Notes: generated by a model from the letters alone, not told the origin. Shown: positions 25,196-33,847, counted from the first letter of the stretch. The stretch is 64,000 nucleotides of DNA from UBA1672 sp033851915 (GCA_033851915.1 JAWSVM010000007.1:248001-312000), one strand, 5' to 3'. Numbers and translations are program-made.

Positions 25196-25633
25196 ATGTC
25201 TTGGTTTAAAAATGTTTGGAGTGGCGGGCTTGGCGTTATTACGTTTACTGCAGCTCTTGTTGTTACACCGATTGTTAGTGTCTATAACGGCGTTGAAGAG
25301 ATGATGGAAGATAACCCGCAAGGCGTTAGTGACTGGGGACAGTTTAAAGAAGGTGCCAGTTTTGGGCTTATTGATGCGAAAGACGGTTTAACGCCTGAAT
25401 CTACGGCAGATGCGGTTTATGACAGTGGAAAAGCTGTTGGTGAAGGGGCTTTACGTTTTGGCGATCGTCTGTTGGAACGTGCATCAGACGATCTTGAAGG
25501 TGTATCTGATCGGTTTAAGGATGTATCAGTTAGCGCGGACAGCATATTTCAAACAGAAACACAGACCAACCGTTTCCTTAATCCAGATGCGGATTATTCT
25601 TTACCGGAAGATCCGCCAGAGCCTAATCAATAG
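25196..25633 (+). CDS. Small protein of unknown function between cobT and cobS
   Basis: A 145-residue protein that I do not recognise. The first 28 residues hold one hydrophobic stretch (LGVITFTAALVVTPIVSVY) that could be a membrane anchor or weak signal peptide. The rest is polar, with helical segments rich in Gly, Asp and Ala (KAVGEGALRFGDRLLERASDDLEG), and a Pro/Glu/Asp tail. AATATAGGGAAATACGCAC precedes the ATG. It lies opposite to cobT and cobS and breaks what is usually a shared operon. The coding pattern looks genuine, but there is no functional clue. Confidence 0.65.
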   Translation: MSWFKNVWSGGLGVITFTAALVVTPIVSVYNGVEEMMEDNPQGVSDWGQFKEGASFGLIDAKDGLTPESTADAVYDSGKAVGEGALRFGDRLLERASDDLEGVSDRFKDVSVSADSIFQTETQTNRFLNPDADYSLPEDPPEPNQ

Positions 25634-25648
25634 GCTTTACCTCAATTA

Positions 25649-26722
25649 TTAATCAGGCACGGCAATGTTGTGAATGGCGCTGTCGGGTAAATCAACACCA
25701 AAGCAGCGTTGATAATATTCCGCGATGATTGGGCGTTCGGCTTCGTCACATTTGTTCAGGAATGCCAAACGGAAGGCCATTTCTCTATCATTGAAAATCA
25801 GGAAGTTCTCTGCCCAGCCAATGACTGTTCTGGGGGACATCAATGTTGATAGATCCCCGTTCACAAATCCTGTTCTTGTTAAATCGGCGAGCGTAACCAT
25901 TTTGCTGATCATATCTTTACCTTCAACGGTGTCCAGCTCCGCCATTTTTGCCAGCACAATGGAAGATTCTACATCATGAGGAAGGTAGTTAAGCGTGGTC
26001 ACAACGTTCCAGCGATCCATCTGGCCTTGGTTGATTTGTTGTGTTCCATGATACAGGCCTGTGGTGTCGCCCAAGCCAATTGTATTGCTGGTCGCGAATA
26101 AGCGGAACGCCGGATGTGGGCGGATAACCATGTTTTGATCCAGCAAGGTGAGGCGGCCTTCAGCCTCCAATATGCGTTGGATAACAAACATAACGTCAGG
26201 GCGACCCGCATCATATTCATCAAAGACAAGTGCTACAGGGTTTTGGATAGACCAAGGCAGTAGCCCTTCTTTCCATTGCGTAATTTGTTTGCCTTCTTGT
26301 AAAACGATAGTGTCTTTGCCAAGAAGATCAACGCGGCTGACGTGGCTGTCGAGGTTGATACGTACGCATGGCCAATTCAAGCGCGCGGCGACTTGTTCGA
26401 TATGTGTTGATTTACCTGTGCCGTGATAGCCTTGGATCATCACGCGGCGGTTATGCGAAAAGCCAGCCAGAATAGCCAGCGTTGTGTCACGGTCAAATTT
26501 ATATGTTGGGTCGACGTCAGGGACGTTTGCCGTATCTTCACTAAAGCCCGGAACTTCCCAGTCTGAATCAATGCCGAATGTTTCACGCACGTTGAATTTA
26601 CGGTCAGGGATGCTGGTATATTTACCTTCTTTGGCCTTGATTTGCGTAATACTGAAAGACATGCCGCGGGCGGATTCTTTTTCTTTATCCAAATGATCGG
26701 CTGAATGGTGTAAATCTGTCAT
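25649..26722 (-). CDS. cobS: CobS-type AAA+ ATPase (cobaltochelatase subunit)
   Basis: The MoxR-like AAA+ ATPase that works with CobT (VWA) and CobN to insert cobalt into hydrogenobyrinic acid diamide. The 357 residues show Walker A QGYHGTGKSTHIEQ, the LDSHVSRVDLLGKD segment, Walker B ALVFDEYDAGRPDV, sensor-1 region RLFATSNTIGLGDTTGLYHG and ending QRCFGVDLPDSA. The N-terminus (SIPDRKFNVRETFGIDSDWEVPGF) is the CobS-specific extension. The J-domain gene lies upstream in the same orientation with 18 bases between. Cobalamin synthesis cannot be inferred from this window. Confidence 0.93.
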   Translation of the reverse strand: MTDLHHSADHLDKEKESARGMSFSITQIKAKEGKYTSIPDRKFNVRETFGIDSDWEVPGFSEDTANVPDVDPTYKFDRDTTLAILAGFSHNRRVMIQGYHGTGKSTHIEQVAARLNWPCVRINLDSHVSRVDLLGKDTIVLQEGKQITQWKEGLLPWSIQNPVALVFDEYDAGRPDVMFVIQRILEAEGRLTLLDQNMVIRPHPAFRLFATSNTIGLGDTTGLYHGTQQINQGQMDRWNVVTTLNYLPHDVESSIVLAKMAELDTVEGKDMISKMVTLADLTRTGFVNGDLSTLMSPRTVIGWAENFLIFNDREMAFRLAFLNKCDEAERPIIAEYYQRCFGVDLPDSAIHNIAVPD

Positions 26723-26740
26723 GGTGGGGTCACTTAATCT

Positions 26741-27355
26741 TTACTGATTTTCTTGGAACTTTTCATAGTCTTTGAGGGCTAGCTTTAATATTGTATACGC
26801 CATATTGATCTCTTTGAGAAGCTCTTCCGCGTTTGGGGTGTCTCTATTAAGGTCGGGGTGATATTTCTTTGCCAGCTTTTTATAGCGTGTTTTAATTTCA
26901 TCCAATGTTACCGGCGGCTCTAAACCCATTAAGGCCATGGCTTCGTATTCCGGTGTATTTCTGTCACCGGCAAACTTACGTTTATTGTCGTTATATTCTT
27001 TGTCGTTAGGGGCCGATGACTGATCGCCATAAAAATATGTGTTACGGGCGGCGTTGAGAAGTTCTTCTTCCATGTTTATTTCGGTGTGCTTCCATGTCGG
27101 ACGGTCACCATATCTGCTTTTGTGCATCTGGCTTTGAACTTCGCTGTTCGACATGCCGGAGAAAAAGTTCCACGCTTTATTGTATTCTTTGATGTGATTA
27201 GTACAGAAAAAATAATAATCATTTAGCCCGCGATGTTTAGGCGCTTTGTGGTCGCCTTCATTAGGGCAACCAGGCATTTCGCAGTGCTGTAGGCGCTGCG
27301 TCGGAGCGGCGTCAGCGAATTCAGGTGATTTGTGCTTTAATATAATTCTAGGCAT
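26741..27355 (-). CDS. J-domain protein with N-terminal cysteine motif
   Basis: A 204-residue protein whose C-terminus is a J-domain (DEIKTRYKKLAKKYHPDLNRDT, with the HPD triplet), predicted to stimulate a DnaK-type Hsp70. The N-terminal half has cysteines that could bind zinc (CEMPGC and FFCTNH) and conserved motifs RIILKHKSPEF and WNFFSGMS. It is a specialised co-chaperone, not DnaJ itself, because the Gly/Phe and four-repeat zinc-finger regions are absent. ATG at 27355 is preferred over the upstream in-frame start at 27430, which would run through the bolA start. It is followed by cobS (18 bases), so the two are likely co-transcribed. Confidence 0.84.
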   Translation of the reverse strand: MPRIILKHKSPEFADAAPTQRLQHCEMPGCPNEGDHKAPKHRGLNDYYFFCTNHIKEYNKAWNFFSGMSNSEVQSQMHKSRYGDRPTWKHTEINMEEELLNAARNTYFYGDQSSAPNDKEYNDNKRKFAGDRNTPEYEAMALMGLEPPVTLDEIKTRYKKLAKKYHPDLNRDTPNAEELLKEINMAYTILKLALKDYEKFQENQ

Positions 27356-27420
27356 AGGTACATTGTATAGATAATATTGTTGAGTGTCACGAAAAGCTGT
27401 GCATGGAGGAATATAATAAT

Positions 27421-27687
27421 ATGAAGACAATGCAAGAAAAAATAGAAGATAAATTGAAGAGTGTATTTAGCCCTATGTACCTGGAGGTTGTAAATGAAAG
27501 CGGAAAACACTCCGGTCATGTCGGCGATGACGGGTCGGGAGAAAGTCATTTTCGCGTTGAAATCGTATCGGAAATGTTTATAAATAAGAATGCAGTCGGT
27601 TGCCATCGCATGGTATACGATTGTCTTCAGGAGGAACTTGAGACGGTGCATGCATTATCAATTTTTGCATCAGACCATAAAAAATAA
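27421..27687 (+). CDS. bolA: BolA-family protein
   Basis: An 88-residue BolA protein. Family members pair with monothiol glutaredoxin through a [2Fe-2S] cluster, and some act as transcription regulators. Seen: the N-terminal helix MQEKIEDKLKSVF, MYLEVVNESGKHSGH, ESHFRVEIVSEMF, then KNAVGCHRMVYDCLQEEL and VHALSIFA with the conserved His. GGAGGA lies about 10 bases before the ATG at 27421. It is divergent from the J-domain/cobS pair over a 65-base gap. Confidence 0.92.
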   Translation: MKTMQEKIEDKLKSVFSPMYLEVVNESGKHSGHVGDDGSGESHFRVEIVSEMFINKNAVGCHRMVYDCLQEELETVHALSIFASDHKK

Positions 27688-27774
27688 AATTCTTATGGTT
27701 GTGTTTTGTATTTGTGTGCTATAGCATGCTTATAGATTTAAACGATATTCTTTATTTTTACTGTGTGGGGGGAA

Positions 27775-28194
27775 ATGAAAGACGCAAACAACAATGGCAG
27801 TATTGCCGACAACGCTAAATCGGGGCAGAGTTCCTTAATTAGTCGTAATATAACGATTTTTGATCGCAGGACGTCCATTCGTCTGGAGCCTGAGATGTGG
27901 GAAGCTTTGAACCATATAGCAGAACGAGAGCGATGCTCTATTCATGACTTATGCTCTCTTATTCATATCAGGAAGCGTGAAACAACTTCTTTAACGGCGG
28001 CTATTCGCGTTTTCTTGATGCTTTATTTTCGTTCAGCATCAAGTGAGGCGGGGCATGACAGTGCAGGCCATGGCAGCTTTACAAATATGAAAGCGCGGGC
28101 ACGCATTCCGTCTGAGCTTGAGGTGTTTTTCGAAAAGAAGCCACGTAGCAGACGAGCTATCCCAGATCAAGATTTACGCTCTAATGTTGCGTAA
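27775..28194 (+). CDS. Ribbon-helix-helix domain protein
   Basis: A 139-residue protein with a ribbon-helix-helix (RHH_4) DNA-binding domain in the middle: RTSIRLEPEMWEALNHIAER followed by TSLTAAIRVFLMLYFR. The flanking regions are polar and probably flexible, and the C-terminal part is basic (EKKPRSRRAI). It may be a small transcription factor or an antitoxin-like regulator, but no toxin-like partner is adjacent. ATG at 27775 follows a GGGGGGAA element only a few bases away; GTG at 27763 is an alternative. A hairpin follows at 28267-28289. Confidence 0.82.
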   Translation: MKDANNNGSIADNAKSGQSSLISRNITIFDRRTSIRLEPEMWEALNHIAERERCSIHDLCSLIHIRKRETTSLTAAIRVFLMLYFRSASSEAGHDSAGHGSFTNMKARARIPSELEVFFEKKPRSRRAIPDQDLRSNVA

Positions 28195-28266
28195 ACATTC
28201 TGAAACCTATGCGTGCTTTTCCTGCGCGAAAGGTTAGGGTTATTTTTCGGTGAGTGGATATTGTGG

Positions 28267-28298
28267 GATAGAATTCATTGAACTCTATCTCCTTTTTC
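28267..28298 (+). terminator. Terminator after the ribbon-helix-helix gene
   Basis: The sequence GATAGAATTCA ... TGAACTCTATC (28267-28289) forms an 11-pair stem with one mismatch (A-C on the plus strand, G-U on the other) and almost no loop, followed by TCCTTTTTCCT. The T-run on the plus side and the place 73 bases past the stop at 28194 suggest a terminator for that gene. It ends at the accA stop codon from the other side. Confidence is moderate because the loop is tight. Confidence 0.5.
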
Positions 28299-28299
28299 C

Positions 28300-29247
28300 T
28301 TATAGATTTCGGCCATATTCCAGAAATTTAGCATGACGATTTTGAATCAGCTCTGTTCTGTTCCACGGCATTAGCTCGGCTAGACCTTCTTCTATCTGGT
28401 TTGCTACAGCTTGTATTGTATCTTCTTTTTTGCGATGTGCGCCGCCAATTGGCTCAGCGATGATGGCATCAATAAGTTTAAGTTCGTGCAAATCTTGCGC
28501 TGTTAGCTTTAGGGCGGAAGCGGCTTCTTTCGCGTATTCGCGGCTTCTCCATAGAATAGATGCGCAGCCCTCTGGCGAGATGATGGAGTATATAGAATGC
28601 TCCAGCATATAAACTTTATCGGCCACAGCAATTGCGATTGCGCCGCCGGAGCCACCCTCGCCAATAACAACAGAGACGATTGGCACTTCTGTTCTTAGGC
28701 AAGTCTCGATAGATTTTGCGATCGCTTCGGATTGTCCGCGCTCTTCTGCGCCAACGCCGGGATATGCACCTGCTGTATCAATTAATGTGATAATAGGAAT
28801 CTGGAATTGTTGTGCCATTTTCATCAGGCGTTGCGCTTTGCGATAGCCTTCGGGGCGCACCATGCCGAAATTATGCTTTATGCGGCTTTGCGTGTCATGG
28901 CCTTTTTCGTGACCCATGATGATGCAGGATTGGCCGCGGAAACGTCCTAAACCGCCAATTAAAGCGTGATCTTCAGAAAAGTTTCTGTCACCTGCAAGAG
29001 GCATAAACCCGTCAATCATGCTGTCGATATAGTCCTGCATGTGTGGGCGTTCTTGATGGCGCGCGACTTGTACTTTTTGTGCGGCAGTTAATTTGCCGTA
29101 CGTCTGTTTCAGAAGCTTATCTGCTTTGTTTTGCATGCGGGTTATTTCTTCCGCAATGTTCACTTCTGCATCGCTGTTAACGTGACGCAGTTCAGATATT
29201 TTACCTTCAAGCTCTAAGATAGGCTTTTCAAATTCCAGCTGACTCAT
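28300..29247 (-). CDS. accA: Acetyl-CoA carboxylase carboxyltransferase, alpha subunit
   Basis: With AccD it transfers the carboxyl group from biotin to acetyl-CoA, the first step of fatty acid synthesis. The 315 residues are typical of AccA. Seen: LEFEKPILELEGKISELR, VQVARHQERPHMQDYID, GDRNFSEDHALIGGLGRFRG, GHEKGHDTQSRIKHNFGM, the oxyanion region LIDTAGAYPGVGAEERGQSE and VIGEGGSGGAIAIAVADKVY, then SVISPEGCASILWR-like IISPEGCASILWRSREYAKE. accD is not in the window. xerD lies upstream, with 79 bases between. Confidence 0.97.
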   Translation of the reverse strand: MSQLEFEKPILELEGKISELRHVNSDAEVNIAEEITRMQNKADKLLKQTYGKLTAAQKVQVARHQERPHMQDYIDSMIDGFMPLAGDRNFSEDHALIGGLGRFRGQSCIIMGHEKGHDTQSRIKHNFGMVRPEGYRKAQRLMKMAQQFQIPIITLIDTAGAYPGVGAEERGQSEAIAKSIETCLRTEVPIVSVVIGEGGSGGAIAIAVADKVYMLEHSIYSIISPEGCASILWRSREYAKEAASALKLTAQDLHELKLIDAIIAEPIGGAHRKKEDTIQAVANQIEEGLAELMPWNRTELIQNRHAKFLEYGRNL

Positions 29248-29326
29248 TGGTCAAAATCACCTTGATTTTATATACATAGAGGATGCGGAGAAAAAATGAG
29301 TGTCTCTGCATCGTCTTTATATTGTT

Positions 29327-30319
29327 TTACTTATTGTCTGTACCTGTTTTGGATAAAGGGTGTTTATCCTCAACGGTTTTCTTCACATTCTCACTCAGAA
29401 TATGTGTGTATATCTGCGTTGTCGCGATATCGGCATGCCCTAGCATTTTTTGAACAGAGCGCAAATCCGCACCATTATTCAGCAGATGCGTTGCAAAAGC
29501 GTGGCGCAATACATGCGGGCTAACGCGGCCATTGTCGATTTTGGCTTCTTTTGCCAAATCTTTTAAGAGTTGAGCAAAGCGTTGACGTGTTAGATGTCCG
29601 CTATCTGATGTTTTGGATGGGAACAGCCATTTATTCTGCTTTTCAGTTTCACCTGCGCCAACATGTTTTTTGCGCACAGCAAGGTATTTCTCTAATGCTT
29701 CTCTTGCCGGAGTAGAAAGTGGCACCATGCGCTCACGTCCTGCTTTACCTGCAACGATAAGGAATTCTTTGTTTTCGCCAAGGGCGGAAAGTGGCAGACC
29801 GACAAGTTCGGAAACACGTAAGCCCGTTGCATAAAGCATTTCCAGCAAACAAACGAGGCGTACGCTCTCGGCTGTGCCTTTTTGACCAGCGGTTTTAATT
29901 AGGTTATCTACTTCTGCTTCACTAAGTGTTTTAGGCAGAGTGCGGCCTTGCTTCGGGCTTTCAATTGTAGATGTCGGATCATCTTCACGATGATTTTCGG
30001 AAATCAGATAACGATAAAATTGGCGTAAGGCAGAAAGGCGGCGCGCAATTGTACGTACAGCAATTTTGGCTTTTTGATCGCCTTTAATATTTGTCTTTTC
30101 GCTTAACTCTTTGAGATAGGCTTTCAGTTGATCTGTTGTTGCTTTATCGATGTCGGAATCAATCTTTTTCAAGAACAATGAAACATCTGCAAGATCGCGC
30201 CAATAGGCCTGACGTGTGTTTAATGCTGCGCCTCGCTCAGTCGTGATCATATCGAGAAATGAATCTACGAGAGGGTTTAGTTCGGGCTTAGGCATTGCGG
30301 GACGTCCTGGTCTAGCCAT
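29327..30319 (-). CDS. xerD: Tyrosine recombinase XerD
   Basis: Site-specific recombinase that, with XerC and FtsK, resolves chromosome dimers at dif. The 330 residues carry an N-terminal core-binding SAM-like domain (LVDSFLDMITTERGAALNTRQAYWRDL) and the catalytic domain with the RHRHY residues visible: Arg in YATGLRVSELVGL, HVLRHAFATHLL, and LGHADIATTQIYTH with the nucleophile Tyr. It is not flanked by att sites, mobile genes or a tRNA, so it reads as the housekeeping enzyme. No dif-like site was identified here. It begins 14 bases downstream of the secreted unknown gene. Confidence 0.92.
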   Translation of the reverse strand: MARPGRPAMPKPELNPLVDSFLDMITTERGAALNTRQAYWRDLADVSLFLKKIDSDIDKATTDQLKAYLKELSEKTNIKGDQKAKIAVRTIARRLSALRQFYRYLISENHREDDPTSTIESPKQGRTLPKTLSEAEVDNLIKTAGQKGTAESVRLVCLLEMLYATGLRVSELVGLPLSALGENKEFLIVAGKAGRERMVPLSTPAREALEKYLAVRKKHVGAGETEKQNKWLFPSKTSDSGHLTRQRFAQLLKDLAKEAKIDNGRVSPHVLRHAFATHLLNNGADLRSVQKMLGHADIATTQIYTHILSENVKKTVEDKHPLSKTGTDNK

Positions 30320-30332
30320 TGGTCTTTCTCCT

Positions 30333-31958
30333 TTAGTTTTCTATCTCTAATATGGCTTGCGCCAATATACGACGAGATAATTGTTTTGATCCTGTTTTAC
30401 GCAGTGCGATACTAATATCACTTAATGTTCCAAGGTATAACTCTTTACGTTCTATCCCACCTAAAATAGCACTGGATAATAACAGGGTTGCACCAATATC
30501 TTGATTTTTACTCGATTGCCGAAGTGTATCCATAAGGACAGACGGTGGCATTGTATAACTTCTATTTTCAGTCAAGTCAAAATCATTTTCATAAATATAC
30601 TGAACTTTATCACTAATACCAGTGTTTATGTCAATAGTTTCTGTAATGTTTTTTAATGCCGCCAAGGTGCTGTTTGATAATTGATAAGGCTTTATTGTGT
30701 TTTGGGCGCGTATCATCAGATCTTGATCATCAATCTGGGAAAGGGTTATAGCTGCGAAAAGTATTTGTGAGCGTAGTTTTTCACGGTGTTTATTATCGGA
30801 AGGTTCAATAGATATTTTTTGTAAATATTTTATCCATTTGGATGGGAATGGTTGGTCACTGTGTAGAAATAGAATGGCGCTGCGTTTGGCATTTATCAGA
30901 GACAGGTCGTCACCGGGTTTCATTTTCATCAAAGTAGGCAAGAATGGTAGAAGCGATAAATCGCCGTATTTTCCGGCCAGAGCAAAAGCGCGCTCTATTT
31001 TATTTTTGCGTTTTTTGGGAATCCAGCCTCTTTTGGTTTCGCCATATAATTCTGCAATTTCGCCAATGCCTTTCACGGAGGCATCTTTTTTGTTCAAGCT
31101 TTCATATAAGGATGTGAGCACGTCGATTTCAAGGATGCCATGCCCAATGGCCTGCATGGTTAGCAGGATTCTCGTCTCTTCATTCATGTGCGATTGTTGA
31201 AGGAGGGGGGCTATATGTTGTGCAGGTGTATCTTTATAGGCACTTTGCAGTGTGATTCTATTGTCCGCCGTTAACAATGCGCGTTCAAGCGAAGAAAGCG
31301 CAGCAAAGGTTGTTGGCGTGTATTCGAATTTAAAATCTGGGGAAGATAGAATGGATTGTATAATCTTTTTAGTCGAATTTGCGATGGTCTTTTGTTCGGT
31401 TTCATGTGGCTGTGTCGAAAGGGACAGCGTACAATAGGCATCCAATTCTTGCCAAAATGGTTTGTCTTTAAAGCGGGGCAGCAGTGTTTTCGTTTCAAGG
31501 CAAGCCAGTGCTTTTTCTTTATTCAGAAGCATACTGAGAACCCCCGAATAAGCCAGAGACTCTTGCGTTATTTCGTCTGGTATTTTGGTGAACAGGTCAA
31601 AGGCTTGCTTGTTTAGCCCGCGTTTTAAAAGGGCGTTCAGGCGTAGGGTGAACAGGTCTTTTCCTACTGGAACTTCAATATCATTTTTTATGGCAGAGGC
31701 ATCAGCGGTGGTTAAAAAAAAGTTGTTTACTGTCTTTTCTAATGCGATCCATTGGCTTCCATTTGTTTGTTCCAGAAGCTTTGTTAAAGCAGCGCGGCTT
31801 GATTGGTGATAGATGCCTGCGCCTAAAGAATATTTATGATCGGCATTAAACAGCCCCATGGATTCGTATTGTGTGTCTTGTGCATAAGCCCCCGATGTAA
31901 AAAGGGATGTCATTAATGCGCAAACTATAAGACGTATGTTACTGCGTAATTTCATCAT
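30333..31958 (-). CDS. Exported helical-repeat protein of unknown function
   Basis: A 541-residue protein that I do not recognise. It has a signal peptide (NIRLIVCALMTSLFTSGAYAQ, cut after AYA), then almost entirely helical sequence that resembles TPR/HEAT-type repeats without strong consensus. Alternating helical pairs such as LFTKIPDEITQESLAYSGVLSMLLNKEKALAC and ILLTMQAIGHGILEIDVLTSLYESLNKK are visible. It is probably periplasmic and protein-binding. Its start overlaps the stop of a 45-residue membrane protein by 4 bases (ATGA) and xerD lies 14 bases downstream. The group sits opposite aroK-aroB. Confidence 0.72.
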   Translation of the reverse strand: MMKLRSNIRLIVCALMTSLFTSGAYAQDTQYESMGLFNADHKYSLGAGIYHQSSRAALTKLLEQTNGSQWIALEKTVNNFFLTTADASAIKNDIEVPVGKDLFTLRLNALLKRGLNKQAFDLFTKIPDEITQESLAYSGVLSMLLNKEKALACLETKTLLPRFKDKPFWQELDAYCTLSLSTQPHETEQKTIANSTKKIIQSILSSPDFKFEYTPTTFAALSSLERALLTADNRITLQSAYKDTPAQHIAPLLQQSHMNEETRILLTMQAIGHGILEIDVLTSLYESLNKKDASVKGIGEIAELYGETKRGWIPKKRKNKIERAFALAGKYGDLSLLPFLPTLMKMKPGDDLSLINAKRSAILFLHSDQPFPSKWIKYLQKISIEPSDNKHREKLRSQILFAAITLSQIDDQDLMIRAQNTIKPYQLSNSTLAALKNITETIDINTGISDKVQYIYENDFDLTENRSYTMPPSVLMDTLRQSSKNQDIGATLLLSSAILGGIERKELYLGTLSDISIALRKTGSKQLSRRILAQAILEIEN

Positions 31959-32092
31959 AGAAAGCGATCATTCGGAATAGTTTTTGTGATTTCTTCCTGT
32001 GGTACAGAAACATCGGTTATCATGAGGAGGGTTGTTGCCCCTACGATAACAAAGACAAGAGCGGCGAAAATTATTTTTAATAAGAACGGCAT
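31955..32092 (-). CDS. Small single-pass membrane protein
   Basis: This 45-codon reading frame is shorter than usual gene-finding limits. It encodes one membrane helix (FLLKIIFAALVFVIVGATTLL) followed by a short polar tail (ITDVSVPQEEITKTIPNDRFL), so the C-terminus is probably periplasmic. Its stop TGA overlaps the ATG of the exported repeat protein, a typical sign of translational coupling, and codon use is ordinary. The longer 111-codon frame in the same stretch (31968-32303, minus) runs antisense into aroK and looks spurious. Function is unknown; it may anchor or assist the protein it is coupled to. Confidence 0.7.
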   Translation of the reverse strand: MPFLLKIIFAALVFVIVGATTLLMITDVSVPQEEITKTIPNDRFL

Positions 32093-32182
32093 CAATGATC
32101 AGTTCATGTTGTAAAGTTTCAAGGCTATCTGTAAACAAGATATTGTATAGCAAAGATGGTGATGCTTTGAAAGGGCAAGCAC

Positions 32183-32722
32183 ATGAATAGTGATAAAAAT
32201 AGTGACAAGGATATTTCGCAAACACCGATTGTGTTGGTGGGGATGATGGGCTGTGGCAAGAGCGCGCTTGGGAAAGCCTTGTCTGGCGCATTGGAGTGTC
32301 CATTGTATGATTGTGATGATTTAATTGTGGAAGAGCAGGGAAAGCCGATTACGCAAATTTTTGCCGATGAGGGGGAGAATGCCTTTCGCACGTTAGAGCA
32401 AGAAAAAATGCAAGATCTGTTAGGGCGCGGCGTGTGTGTTATCTCTACGGGGGGCGGCGCGGTGACGGTTGCGGAAATAATGGGGGATATTAAAGCGCGT
32501 GCGATTTCTGTTTGGTTGCGCTGTGATGTTGATACAATTCTGGAGCGTCTGGGCGCTGATGATACTAGACCGTTATTGCAATGTGATAATCCCCGTAAAA
32601 AATTAGAAGAGCTTTTATCTGCACGCGAAAAGCTATATGCTCAGGCGGATATTCACGTTGATAACACATCCAGTGATATTCAGGATGTTGTGAACATAAT
32701 AATACAGGAACTCCGAACGTAA
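32183..32722 (+). CDS. aroK: Shikimate kinase
   Basis: Phosphorylates shikimate at the 3-hydroxyl using ATP. The 179 residues have the P-loop VGMMGCGKSALG, the shikimate-binding CDDLIVEEQGKPITQIFADEGENAFRTLE, STGGGAV and the lid region WLRCDVDTILERLGADDTRPLL. GAAAGGG precedes the ATG. aroB begins 1 base after the stop, so the two are translationally close, which is the usual arrangement of shikimate-pathway kinase and 3-dehydroquinate synthase. Confidence 0.96.
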   Translation: MNSDKNSDKDISQTPIVLVGMMGCGKSALGKALSGALECPLYDCDDLIVEEQGKPITQIFADEGENAFRTLEQEKMQDLLGRGVCVISTGGGAVTVAEIMGDIKARAISVWLRCDVDTILERLGADDTRPLLQCDNPRKKLEELLSAREKLYAQADIHVDNTSSDIQDVVNIIIQELRT

Positions 32723-32723
32723 A

Positions 32724-33839
32724 ATGCAAACAAAATTAGTTGAAATTGACTTAGGTGAGCGCAGTTATAAGATTGCAATCGGTGCGAACCTTTTATCCTC
32801 CATTGGCGATTTTTTGCCTTTTGATATTGAGGGTAAGAAAATATTTCTAATTACGGATGACAATGTTGAGCCTTATGCGCGGGCTTTGCAGAACACATTG
32901 CAGCAGGCGGGCGCAGGGTTTTGTGAGGTTATGGTTTTTCCTCATGGTGAGAAAACGAAGTCATACACACGCTTGCAAGAGGCGCATGACTGGATGTTAG
33001 AGCATAATATTCATCGTAATTCTGTTGTGTTTGCGGTTGGCGGCGGTGTGATCGGTGATTTGGCAGGCTTTGCGGCGGCGACAGTCTTGCGCGGCGTGCC
33101 TTATGTGCAAATCCCGACCTCTTTGTTGGCGCAGGTGGATAGTTCTGTTGGCGGGAAGACCGGTATTAATACAAAATACGGTAAGAACCTTGTTGGCAAC
33201 TTCTATCAGCCCGTTTCGGTTATTGCAGATATGGATGTTTTCAAAACGCTGCCTGAGCGTGAATTGCGCGCTGGATATGCGGAAGTGGTGAAATATGGTC
33301 TGATCGATGATCTGGATTTCTTTGAGTGGCTGGAGGTGAATGGCTCCTCCGTTATTGATGTTAATATGCAGAGCATCTCACACGCGGTTGAGGTTAGTTG
33401 TAAGGCCAAAGCGGCGATTGTCGAGGCAGATGAGCGCGAGCATGGCAAACGTGCTTTGCTTAATCTTGGTCATACCTTCGGTCATGCTTTGGAGGCTGCG
33501 GCGGGTTATGATGGCACTTTGTTACATGGTGAAGGTGTTGCTATCGGCACGGTGATGGCGTTTGATTTATCGGTTAAAATGGGTCTATGTCCGCAGGCAG
33601 AGGCTTTGCGCGTTCGTGAGCATTTTAAGTATATGGGCTTGCCTGTGCATGCGGGGAATATTGGTCTTAGCGCAAGTGTGGATGATTTGATTGCAACGAT
33701 GCAGCGCGATAAGAAAGCCGTTGATAACAAGATGACCTTTATTTTGGTGAAGACCATCGGCTCTGCGTTTGTAACCCAAGATGTGCCGGAAGATATGGTA
33801 CGTGACATTCTGGCACAATCTTTGAAAGAGCAGGATTAG
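32724..33839 (+). CDS. aroB: 3-dehydroquinate synthase
   Basis: Converts DAHP to 3-dehydroquinate using NAD+ and a divalent metal. The 371 residues show VFPHGEKTKSYTRLQEAHDW, the NAD-binding FAVGGGVIGDLAGFAAAT, VPTSLLAQ-like IPTSLLAQVDSSVGGKTGIN, NLVGNFYQP, GYAEVVKYGLI, ADEREHGKRALLNLGHTFGHALE (metal-binding His residues) and KKAVDNKMTFILV. It forms a pair with aroK. Eight bases after its stop the CorC/HlyC-type gene begins, so the three are likely one operon. Confidence 0.97.
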   Translation: MQTKLVEIDLGERSYKIAIGANLLSSIGDFLPFDIEGKKIFLITDDNVEPYARALQNTLQQAGAGFCEVMVFPHGEKTKSYTRLQEAHDWMLEHNIHRNSVVFAVGGGVIGDLAGFAAATVLRGVPYVQIPTSLLAQVDSSVGGKTGINTKYGKNLVGNFYQPVSVIADMDVFKTLPERELRAGYAEVVKYGLIDDLDFFEWLEVNGSSVIDVNMQSISHAVEVSCKAKAAIVEADEREHGKRALLNLGHTFGHALEAAAGYDGTLLHGEGVAIGTVMAFDLSVKMGLCPQAEALRVREHFKYMGLPVHAGNIGLSASVDDLIATMQRDKKAVDNKMTFILVKTIGSAFVTQDVPEDMVRDILAQSLKEQD

Positions 33840-33847
33840 AAATAACC

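Noticed and set aside
27775..28194. Ribbon-helix-helix gene as the antitoxin of a toxin-antitoxin pair
   Set aside because: No small toxin-like gene lies beside it and the domain sits in the middle of a longer protein.
29327..30319. Tyrosine recombinase as a sign of an integrated element
   Set aside because: The protein fits housekeeping XerD, with no attachment repeats, tRNA or cargo genes nearby.
31968..32303. 111-codon minus-strand open frame next to aroK
   Set aside because: It extends antisense into aroK and has Cys/His/Pro-rich unlikely composition. The 45-codon frame in the same stretch is better supported by coupling and a membrane helix.
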